From Diabrotica undecimpunctata (lineage: Eukaryota > Arthropoda > Insecta > Coleoptera > Chrysomelidae), in the NCBI RefSeq assembly GCF_040954645.1, contig NC_092809.1, forward strand, positions 134,467,914 to 134,531,913: a stretch of DNA of 64,000 nucleotides. The letters are read 5' to 3'. The position numbers and the translations under genes are program-made. The notes beneath the pieces are model-generated. The model made no database searches, had not been told where the DNA came from, and worked only from the letters and a program-made list of their open reading frames with translations. Positions 54,790-64,000 of the stretch are shown one piece after another (within the stretch, counting starts at the first letter, position 1; each line of letters begins with the position of its first letter).

Positions 54790-56246
54790 TCGAGGTATTA
54801 ATTATTTGTATAGTAAACACAATAGTAAATTTTTTAACGAGCATAGCATTGATTTGAAAAAGGTTTTTTCTGTGTGTACTGATGGTTGCCCATCAATGTT
54901 GGGGCAAAATATAGGGTTTTTTCAGCTGTTGAAAAAACACTTGGGAAATGATCATTTTTCTAGTTTCCATTGTATCATTCATCAAGAAAGCTTAGCTGCT
55001 AAATTTGATGAAAATTTTAGCTGTTTTATGAAAACACTTGTAAAGATTGCGAATGTCATAATATCAAATGAACTAAACCACAGAGAGTTTCAAGAATTTT
55101 TGAAAGAACTTATGTCGCAATATGGGGACATTAGTTACCACACAGAAGTGAGATGGATGAGTAAGGGTAAACTTTTCGAACGTTTCTTCAGCATTTGACA
55201 TGAGATGACTATGTTTTTGGCTACAAAGAATAAAGAGTTTCCTGATATTCATAATTTTAGTTGGTGGCTTAAAGTAGCGTTTCTCACTGATACAATGAGC
55301 ATTATGAATGAAACATTGACCAAATTGCAAGGAGACTACAATAGCATTGTAACGAAAATAATGAGTATTGTGGTTTTACTGAAGCAGAAGCTAAATATGT
55401 ATATTGAAGAATTGTCAAATTAGATTATTAGAATCAGATTATTCCAGCATTCCTTGCGTTAAAGCACTGTTTGATGAAAATTAAGATAAAAGTCAATAGA
55501 TTTTTGACCGACTGAAGCTGTTAGCAGACCTTAAGGATGAAATGTCTGTGAGGTTTAGTGACTTCAGGAAGTTCCAAGAACCATTTCGCTTTGTGGAAAA
55601 TCCATGGGCAATAACAACAGCAAATGTAACTCATCTTTCCATTTTTGGATACGAAGCTAGGGATTTGAAAAATGAGTTAATTGATCTTAAGAATGATACA
55701 GAGCTCAAAAGTATTTTTGAAGAAAAAAAGAAGGAAAAAGCTATTAGTTTTGGGAAGCAGTTGAAAATGGCAATTTCCTAACTTAATTGACTGTGCTCAG
55801 AAAATTTTGTGTATTTTTGCATCTACATATGTCTGTGAATCTACATTCAGTAAGCTGAAGTTCATAAAAAACAAGTACAGATCTAGGCTAACTAGTAAGA
55901 ACGTTGAAAACATTTTGAGAATTTTAGTTTCTTATATATAATTGTTATATTCTTAACATAGATGCCATTCTAGAGAGCTGTGAAAAATTTCGCCCGTCGA
56001 CTTCAAAGAATTAACAAATTCAGGACTTGAAATTCCTGGAGTCAAGTAAAAGATATTTTCGTACTTTTTACATGCAAAACAGTCCATATAATTTATAATT
56101 ATATTGTTTTTACGTAACTTGTAATAAACTTATGTTAGAGTCATATCGTTTTTAAGTTATTTCATACCACCACTTGTACTTGCGGCCCTGAGGAAAATTT
56201 CATTCAAACTATTAGGCTCTCAAAGAAATCCTAGTGAGGATCCCTG
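54790..56246 (+). mobile_element. hAT element, 5'-truncated
   Basis: Transposase remnants at 54806-55940 are followed by about 300 bp of 3' sequence ending GAGGATCCCTG. This is the reverse complement of CAGGGATCCTC, a common hAT terminus, at 56236-56246. The next 8 bases (ATCTAGAG) are a candidate target duplication, but the left end was not found. Confidence 0.7.
54806..55942 (+). pseudogene. hAT transposase fragment (GTF2IRD2/ZMYM-like type)
   Basis: Reads KVFSVCTDGCPSMLGQNIGF, FHCIIHQESLAAKFDENFSC and TEVRWMSKGKLFERFF, with CTDGCPSM holding a catalytic Asp. Then, with breaks at 55198 and 55423, LKVAFLTDTMSIMNETL, and RFSDFRKFQEPFRFVENPWA. The end ASTYVCESTFSKLKFIKNKY is the hAT C-terminal dimerisation motif. 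At least three frame breaks make it inactive. Confidence 0.8.
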
Positions 56247-56643
56247 ATCTAGAGTATGCCGTGTAGTGTGAAAAGAATTAAGAACAATCAAAAAAGAAGA
56301 CAATACAAACAGGAATTAACATCGACACAAAGAAAAAATTTGGTTTTAAACAAAATCAATCACAAACAAGTAAAAATATCCATAACAAAGGTAAATAGAG
56401 ATAGTAACAAAAGAAATGTGGTTAAATTGACATGCAACAGCTACAGAATGAGTTAGAAAGTATGATATAAAAAATAATTCACAAAAATCAGTTAACACAA
56501 AAATGTAACACAATATTAATAAATGATAAAAATAATTAGTTGAGAAAATATCAAAATATTTATACAGGCAATAAGATAAAAATCCGTACCTAAAAATTCT
56601 CAGGGGTGGCCATACTCTAGAATAAACAAGAAATATCCTCATT

Positions 56644-57178
56644 TGTCACATCGGGGGTACAATTAAGGGTCTAACCACCTTCTGTTGTCTCCGGGTGCTC
56701 TGCAGAGGGCTTCGAATATACTGTCGAGAGCTCCTCTACTTAAGTCCATTTTCGGGTTATGGACTTGGAAAATATTTATATCTTCGGTGTCTTGCCTTGA
56801 AAAAGGCAAGATATTTCTTACACAACAAATTCCTCGCCGAAAATGGTACATTAGGTCTTTCGATGGCTTGTCTTGAGAAAGACAAGATATTTTCTTACAT
56901 GACAAAGGATTGTCGAAATAAAAACACCAAGTTAAAGTTGAAAATAACTCTCAGCCACAGAGTATGGAAAATAGAACAGGAGCAGAGCCCCGAGAGCACT
57001 AAGCTCTCGGAGAGCCCGTAAGGGACTGACTTGGCTGACCTGAAAATCGCCAATATTTATATGTGCTGTTCGAGCGATAAATAGGGATTTCCAGGTTAAG
57101 AGCCAATGGGAAAATTGGAGGCGGGGCAATGCGCATCGAAATGCGTACTAGTCCACAGACTATGTGGACTCGATGACA
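56644..57178 (-). repeat. 3' LTR of short element, with hairpins
   Basis: 535 bp. Contains the hairpins CTTGCCTTGAAAAAGGCAAG (about 56794-56813) and CTTGTCTTGAGAAAGACAAG (about 56867-56886), and CCGAGAGC...GCTCTCGG near 56990. It pairs with 57808-58339. Confidence 0.88.
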
Positions 57179-57807
57179 TCCCCCCTCATCTGGAGACTCT
57201 GCGGCTGGGAAAAATATTTATTAATTAAAAAGTACAAATGTGAAAATACACAAGAAAATATGCATAAAAATACAAGTAAAATGTTCAAAAAGAAATTCAC
57301 ACAACACTGCACTACTTACAGGGGAGATCGGTGGTGATGACGGCATCTCAAGCTCCTACAGGTCCATCCTCGGTCGGCGTGCCAACTCCTCCAACGGGTT
57401 CGACCGGATCAACCGGACCAACCCTCCAACGGGTTCTTCTTCTCGGTCGTCCGGATCCCATCTGCCATATCCAACGGGGTTTCGTAGGGTACCAGTGTGC
57501 CGAAGCCTACGTGGTCGTCCAACCACTTTCGGTAGGGGGCGATGACTGGGTCTACTCCGGGACTTCCATCGGCATCTGGGGCTTCTAACTTCGAATAGGC
57601 CCGGCTCGTCAAAGGTGTCTGCACGTCGAAGGCAACAGGTCTGCAGAAGGCCTCGATGTCGGAGTGTTAGAGTATTGCTTTCTAACACTACGTGGTTCTC
57701 CCCATTCTTCTCTTGACTTCAACCCATGTTGAAGTCAATGGTGTGTTGCCTTCTGTGAATTCGAGCTGGGTCGTGGGTTCAGATTTTAACCACGTTGTCG
57801 GGCGCCA

Positions 57808-58339
57808 TGTCACCTCGGGGGAACAATTAAGGGTCTAACCACCTTCTGTAGAGGGCTTTGAATATCGCAGTCGGAAGCTCCTCTACCCAAGTCCATTTAC
57901 TGGGTATGGACTTGTAAATATTTATCTTCTGATGGCTTGTCTTGAAAAAGACAAGATATTTCTTACATGACAAAGGTGACTTACATGACCAAGTCGAAAT
58001 AAAGCATCAGGTCGTGGTCTTCTGAAGGCTTGTCTTGAAAAAGACAAGATATTTCTTACATGACAAAAATATAGGTCGAAATAAAACATCAGATTGTAGT
58101 TGAATAATATCTCAGCCACAGAGTATAATTGCAACAGCAGGAAGCAGCGCCCCAAGAGCACTAAGCTCTCGGAGAGCCCGTCAGGGACTGACCTGGCTGA
58201 CCTGAAAATCGCCAATATTTATATGTGCTGTTCGAGCGATAAATAGGGATTTCCAGGTCAAGAGCCAATGGGAAAATTCGAGGCGGGGCGATGCGCATCG
58301 AAATGCGTACTAGTCCACAGACTATGGCATTCGATGACA
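57808..58339 (-). repeat. 5' LTR of short element, with hairpins
   Basis: 532 bp, diverged from its partner by scattered substitutions and small indels. Two copies of CTTGTCTTGAAAAAGACAAG (about 57937 and 58028), each followed by ATATTTCTTACATGACAAA. Confidence 0.88.
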
Positions 58340-58343
58340 CATT

Positions 58344-60027
58344 AGTATTACATTTTTGAGAATGGTTAAATCAACATGTTTCATCTCTGTTAGCTACTAC
58401 AAACGCAAGTTTTTGTAAGAACAAAAGTTGGGTGTCTCATCAAAATTACTCACGAAAAATAAGCTTGTTTGTAATAAATGATAAAAATGGTCCTCAGATC
58501 CCGGACTATACATTTTTGTACTGTGCCCCTTTTTACGTATATATTATCGTTTTTTAAGTTATTTTGAAAAAAAATTTTTTTTAGAAATTTTCAAAATAGA
58601 CGATACACTTTAATATCACTTTTTTCAAAAATAAAGTATTTTAAAACAGTCAAGCTCCTGCATTTAATAAAGAATATTAGAATAAAAACGATTAATTTTT
58701 ATTCTTGGGGATATTAGGTTAATTGTACTGCCCTGTTTTCCTTAAAATATTTGAAGAGTCCGTCTTTTACGAGCTGTAACCTACTCAGCTTACATGCAAA
58801 TGACTTTTTGTAGTACTTATTTTAAAGGTCTGTTTATGGGCTATAAAAAACTTTTATATTATTACCCCCGAACAACCAACCATTTTTTACAATTTAACTT
58901 TAAATACATTGATCGAAATATTCGAAAAAAAAAATATCTTCTTTCACCGACCATATCCCACTGTGTATTGTATCTAGAATATCTTTTAAAGATATATTTC
59001 ATTCTTCTTTATAAGCTTTATTTTGTTTTGCAAGCTTTTTTAATTAAAGCATCTTTTAAAAAACCGTTAAAAAACGAGTTTTTTTTTTAATGAAAATTCG
59101 CTATTTTCAATCATAAATAGCTCAAACTGTATTGAATTTCTAAAAAACTGTATGGAACAAAAGTTGCCTAGAATTTAATCCTCCATCGATTCCCTTGATT
59201 ATTTTGTGCAAAAAAGGTGGAACCACCCATGGGGCGGAAGCACACATCGGCATTATATAACTTTTGCTATTTAAGCACTTTCCCATTAACGCACTTGAAT
59301 GCCCGATAAAATTGAGAGGTGAATAATCCGAGTGACTGGATTATTTAGGCAGTGTGGGTGGCCAGTTCTATCCCTCCGGAATGCCTAGCATCTATTTTTG
59401 GCCATTTTGTATCTTTTTTTATGTTAGGACGTGATCTGTATATTTATCAGTTTCTGCTTTCCTTAAAAATATGTTGTCTTAATATGTAATTAAATTCTTT
59501 TGGAAAAGTCTATTTAGCATTTTCCAATATCTGACTTCTCGTCGTGCTTACTGTACATCCCTATTAAATTCAATATATTTTACCTTCCGCTCACGCGTAT
59601 ACTTATTTTTTAAAACTTTTTTGCCAATCTTATGTAACATATTCTTCCTGAAATAGTTTTAAATACTATTATTACATGTTTAAATGCTTAGTTGCTATAA
59701 CTCTTAGAGCGTTACTCAATCTCATTTGCATTTTCTACATTTTTTTACCTAATGATCTAGTGATCTCTCTTCATTTATTCCTTTTATGGTCTTTGATCCC
59801 TGTAATATTTTGCTTCGACTTTTATTTTTTTTTTAAGTAAATACTTCTTATCGCTCAGTATGGTGTTTTGCACGGGTACGAAATCCTATTTAGCGTGACT
59901 CAAATAATCGAGACGCACGTAGTAACCTTGCGGTCATGTTATATACTAAACTCGGGATGACTGGATCGCTTTGGCTTATTCTGATTTTAAAGTATTTGTA
60001 TGCGTTATAATAAAATTATACAAATTT
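58344..60027. other. intronic, nothing recognised
   Basis: T-rich and A-rich stretches with short ORFs that show no domain. There are no repeat boundaries that I can support. Confidence 0.45.
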
Positions 60028-62255
60028 TAAAAATAAAATAAAATAATACAAAATAAAATAAAATAAAATAAAATAAAATAAAATAAAATGAAATGAAATG
60101 AAATGAAATGAAATGAAATGAAATGAAATGAAATGAAATGAAATGAAATGAAATGAAATGAAATGAAATGAAATGAAATGAAATGAAATGAAATGAAATG
60201 AAATGAAATGAAATGAAATGAAATGAAATGAAATGAAATGAAATGAAATGAAATGAAATGAAATGAAATGAAATGAAATGAAATGAAATGAAATGAAATG
60301 AAATGAAATGAAATGAAATGAAATGAAATGAAATGAAATGAAATGAAATGAAATGAAATGAAATGAAATGAAATGAAATGAAATGAAATGAAATGAAATG
60401 AAATGAAATGAAATGAAATGAAATGAAATGAAATGAAATGAAATGAAATGAAATGAAATGAAATGAAATGAAATGAAATGAAATGAAATGAAATGAAATG
60501 AAATGAAATGAAATGAAATGAAATGAAATGAAATGAAATGAAATGAAATGAAATGAAATGAAATGAAATGAAATGAAATGAAATGAAATGAAATGAAATG
60601 AAATGAAATGAAATGAAATGAAATGAAATGAAATGAAATGAAATGAAATGAAATGAAATGAAATGAAATGAAATGAAATGAAATGAAATGAAATGAAATG
60701 AAATGAAATGAAATGAAATGAAATGAAATGAAATGAAATGAAATGAAATGAAATGAAATGAAATGAAATGAAATGAAATGAAATGAAATGAAATGAAATG
60801 AAATGAAATGAAATGAAATGAAATGAAATGAAATGAAATGAAATGAAATGAAATGAAATGAAATGAAATGAAATGAAATGAAATGAAATGAAATGAAATG
60901 GAATGGAATGGAATAGACTAGAATAGAATAGAATAGAATAGAATAGAATAGAATAGAATAGAATAGAATAGAATAGAATAGAATAGAATAGAATAGAATA
61001 GAATAGAAGAGAATAGAATAGAATAGAATAGAATAGAATAGAATAGAATAGAATAGAATAGAATAGAATAGAATAGAATAGAATAGAATAGAATAGAATA
61101 GAATAGAATAGAATAGAATAGAATAGAATAGAATAGAATAGAATAGAATAGAATAGAATAGAATAGAATAGAATAGAATAGAATAGAATAGAATAGAATA
61201 GAATAGAATAGAATAGAATAGAATAGAATAGAATAGAATAGAATAGAATAGAATAGAATAGAATAGAATAGAATAGAATAGAATAGAATAGAATAGAATA
61301 GAATAGAATAGAATAGAATAGAATAGAATAGAATAGAATAGAATAGAATAGAATAGAATAGAATAGAATAGAATAGAATAGAATAGAATAGAATAGAATA
61401 GAATAGAATAGAATAGAATAGAATAGAATAGAATAGAATAGAATAGAATAGAATAGAATAGAATAGAATAGAATAGAATAGAATAGAATAGAATAGAATA
61501 GAATAGAATAGAATAGAATAGAATAGAATAGAATAGAATAGAATAGAATAGAATAGAATAGAATAGAATAGAATAGAATAGAATAGAATAGAATAGAATA
61601 GAATAGAATAGAATAGAATAGAATAGAATAGAATAGAATAGAATAGAATAGAATAGAATAGAATAGAATAGAATAGAATAGAATAGAATAGAATAGAATA
61701 GAATAGAATAGAATAGAATAGAATAGAATAGAATAGAATAGAATAGAATAGAATAGAATAGAATAGAATAGAATAGAATAGAATAGAATAGAATAGAATA
61801 GAATAGAATAGAATAGAATAGAATAGAATAGAATAGAATAGAATAGAATAGAATAGAATAGAATAGAATAGAATAGAATAGAATAGAATAGAATAGAATA
61901 GAATAGAATAGAATAGAATAGAATAGAATAGAATAGAATAGAATAGAATAGAATAGAATAGAATAGAATAGAATAGAATAGAATAGAATAGAATAGAATA
62001 GAATAGAATAGAATAGAATAGAATAGAATAGAATAGAATAGAATAGAATAGAATAGAATAGAATAAATAAAATAAAATAAAATAAAATAAAATAAAATAA
62101 AATAAAATAAAATAAAATAAAATAAAATAAAATAAAATAAAATAAAATAAAATAAAATAAAATAAAATAAAATAAAATAAATAAAATAAAATAATATAAA
62201 AATAAAATAAAATAAAATAAAATAAACAAACACAATAAAATAAAATAGAATAAAA
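60028..62255. repeat. 2.2-kb pentanucleotide satellite in four blocks
   Basis: Block order on the plus strand: (AAATA)n to about 60085; (AAATG)n to 60900, about 163 units; a two- to three-unit GAATG transition; (GAATA)n from 60911 to about 62065, about 230 units; then (AAATA)n to about 62230. Neighbouring blocks differ by one A/G transition per unit. Within blocks the array is almost perfect (one AGAAG variant near 61008). A short (AAATT)n lies just beyond. Open frames of up to 742 codons here are artefacts of a stop-free repeat. Confidence 0.97.
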
Positions 62256-62682
62256 CAAAATAAATTAAATTAAATTAAATTAATGTTTTAAACAAAAAAA
62301 ATTAAGATTTTTTAAATTTCAAAGAACTAAAAGTGCCGTTTTTTTAAATCTTTTCTCTTTTTCAGCCTTTTCTCTTTATTTTATAATCATGTAGCTTTTC
62401 GCTGAGAGATTATTAAAGTAGTTGTTTTTTAAATGTTTCTTTATTATTTATTGCTACCTGTTTTTTCACTTTATATTATGTTGGCCCTTCGTTAAATTTT
62501 CCTTTAGGTTTTCATTTCCAGTAATTGCAAGATTTTGCAATACCGATTTTATAAACTTAAATCAAAAAGTTTTAGAAATTGAAAATAAGCGGCAAAAACA
62601 ATGATAAACAGAATAAGCAACAACGTTGGACAATTAAATAATGCCTCAATAAACGTAGAAGGAAAAAAACATAAATACTTAC
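62256..62682. other. intron sequence between satellite and first coding exon
   Basis: AT-rich. Includes the donor GTAAGT of the exon at 62683-62902 at its right edge. Confidence 0.5.
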
Positions 62683-62902
62683 CGGTTGGTTAAATTTTCC
62701 CACGAAAGATGCATTTACACTAAATTCTATCCATGGATTTTTATCGTATGGTAGTTTCACTGATCCGTATACTCTTTGTTGTTGATCTTTACGGTACTCA
62801 AATCTATGAGGGCAGGGAATTGGAGGTAGCCTTTGGCTCAGCATCATTGGCATCCAAGTTAGTAGAAAAGCAAGCCCATATTTGTGCTTCATCTTTAATG
62901 AT
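62683..62902 (-). CDS. gd-like protease, first coding exon: signal peptide and start of GD_N domain
   Basis: Preceded by the acceptor TTTCACTTTCAG and ended by the donor GTAAGT (phase 0). The ATG is at 62892, ten bases into the exon, so an upstream non-coding exon is implied. It encodes 70 residues. A hydrophobic leader (about residues 1-20, MKHKYGLAFLLTW...) fits a signal peptide. It is followed by PCPHRFEYRKDQQQRVYG and IEFSVNAS, the 'CP-x-x-F-x-Y ... YG ... L/I-x-V-x-x-S' pattern of the N-terminal domain of gd-type serine proteases. The frame runs past the donor for some codons, but the GTAAGT signal and the perfect join to the exon at 44407-44557 support splicing here. A 2.2-kb pentanucleotide array lies about 430 bp downstream in the following intron. 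Confidence 0.85.
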
Positions 62903-64000
62903 CTGAAAGTGAAATAATTATTATATAAAAAAATATGTCTAGGTGTTAAAAGAAACAGGAAAAAATATAAGATTCCACCAAAGACTGATACCTCTACAGT
63001 TTTCACAATTTTTACGATTGTGTTGTTTAAACAAATATATAAATTGTGTAGTTTATCAGGTTTAAGGTATTTTGGATTTCAATCTAGATTGATTTATCAG
63101 ATATAGCATTCTCAAGTGTAGAAAAAGCCTTCATGTAATAACAATTTCATGTTGTTGTTACTCATGTTGCTTATCTAGTATTTAACATTATGATCACTTC
63201 ATAAATTCTAGCATGACAAATTCCATATATAGTTTGCTCTTCTAAATCATCTTTGATATATCGTCTAGAATCATACTAGATAGTGTCATAGTGTTGCACT
63301 CATTCTTGTGCGGCAACGTCTTTCTATATAGGCGGAATTTTTTTTTCTATTCATATGTTTTATTATTTTGAATAATAAAACCTAATTGAAAACGACCTAA
63401 AAAACAAAATAACTTTCGAGATTGAAGGACAATAATTTGAGAATTGTCGTTTTGATAACAAAATGCCTCACAATGCACACTCTAAAAGATCTTTTACGTA
63501 TGCCCCTCGAAAAGGTGATATAAAACAACGTATAAACCAAAATATGTATAAAGTGAAGGTTTGTTTAACAAACATCATTTAATTTTTTATAATTGTTTTT
63601 TATAATAAATTAAGAACAACTGAATTTAGTTGGCTAATTTCGGTTTTGACATATTATGTATTTAAAGTTCATTTAAATATAAAGTGGCGTTTAACACACT
63701 TCACGTCTATTTACTTTTTTCGTTTCACTTAAACTCAAAAAAATATGATGTAATTATAAGAAAAATAGTAAAAGCAGTTTTATTTTCCTATACAAACAGT
63801 TATATATACTGATCTTTACTACATACCATCAAATATTAACTTTATTAGATGTACCTATATGAAGTGTTTTAAAAAATGTGATTATTACTCAAAAGTAAAA
63901 TATTTTTATTTTTGACAGACTTATGTATGATTAACATTAAAAATAATTTTAAAATGTTCAACACTGTTCATCTATAATAAAAAAAAACTATACATTTTCT
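62903..64000. other. upstream intron or promoter side of the protease gene
   Basis: Begins with the acceptor of the first coding exon (TTTCACTTTCAG). A non-coding exon and promoter should lie further right. GATG|GTATGT on the minus strand near 63823 is a possible donor, but nothing else identifies an exon, and no clear TATA/Inr pair could be assigned. Confidence 0.4.

Larger units (their letters stand above)
56644..58339 (-). mobile_element. short non-autonomous LTR retrotransposon
   Basis: A 1696-bp element: two ~533-bp LTRs (TGTCA...TGACA), 629 bp between them, and a 4-bp CATT target duplication (56640-56643, 58340-58343). On the minus strand TGGCGCCCGACAACG directly follows the right-hand LTR (primer-binding site), and GATGAGGGGGGA abuts the left-hand LTR (polypurine tract). 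No protease, RT or integrase motif exists. The interior holds Pro/Gly/Asp-rich open frames (57356-57688, 57409-57624) that might be gag relics. Confidence 0.88.

Noticed and set aside
56932..57129. Short minus-strand ORFs in the LTRs (for example 57922-58215) with repeated CHVRNILSFSRQ
   Set aside because: They are translations of the repeated hairpin units, not a conserved protein.
60005..62258. Very long open frames (up to 742 codons) of Phe/Ile/Ser/His and Phe/Tyr/Ser/Leu repeats on the minus strand
   Set aside because: They are translations of the pentanucleotide satellite, which contains no stop in these frames. There is no start context and no domain.

Overview
This window looks like intronic DNA from a large, AT-rich, transposon-crowded insect genome. 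The evidence is spliceosomal exons with GT-AG borders, an insect-type gastrulation-defective (gd)-like serine protease gene, and dense piggyBac, Tc1/mariner, hAT, Harbinger-like, Ty3/gypsy, BEL/Pao, Penelope and non-LTR elements. A beetle is my best guess from the style of the repeats, but that is inference.

The only host gene I can support is one minus-strand gene covering nearly the whole window. Four exons were recovered at 62683-62902 (signal peptide and first half of the gd N-terminal domain), 44407-44557 (second half of that domain), 31054-31300 (acidic/proline-rich linker) and 7539-7708 (start of the trypsin-like domain, up to the usual intron just before the catalytic-His motif). Each has canonical splice sites and the phases join without conflict (0, 1, 2), giving 259 codons plus one base. 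The introns are about 18.1, 13.1 and 23.3 kb, and the remaining protease exons lie beyond position 1.

Layout from the left: 1-7.1 kb holds non-LTR remnants (an ORF1 on -, a CR1/Jockey-like element on +, an RT C-terminus on +). 7.9-11.0 kb is a piggyBac split by a non-LTR insertion. 11.4-11.6 kb is a near-perfect 212-bp palindrome. 11.7-21.9 kb is a row of decayed non-LTR elements (RTE, R1-like, CR1-like, Jockey). 22.3-28.0 kb is a nearly complete Ty3/gypsy element whose pol ends in an unusual macro domain and CCCH-like finger. 28.2-29.8 kb is a Tc1 element sitting in a (TA)n tract. 32.2-36.7 kb is a mariner-like element split by a non-LTR insertion. 36.8-39.2 kb is a three-level nest (repeat, RTE, hAT). 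40.1-40.9 kb is a Penelope-like GIY-YIG fragment, 41.3-41.9 kb holds minisatellites, and 42.0-44.2 kb is a second piggyBac. 45.5-51.3 kb has gypsy and BEL/Pao remnants. 51.5-54.5 kb is a third piggyBac carrying a (TA)n/non-LTR unit and a Harbinger-like insert. 54.8-56.2 kb is a hAT transposase. 56.6-58.3 kb is a short LTR element with covarying hairpins. 60.0-62.25 kb is a 2.2-kb pentanucleotide satellite.

No element reads as clearly autonomous: every transposase or polyprotein I followed carries at least one stop, frameshift or insertion. The gypsy element (LTRs differing at one site in 98 bp) and the Tc1 element (one stop in a full-length ORF) look youngest. All families are called from sequence motifs alone, without database searches.
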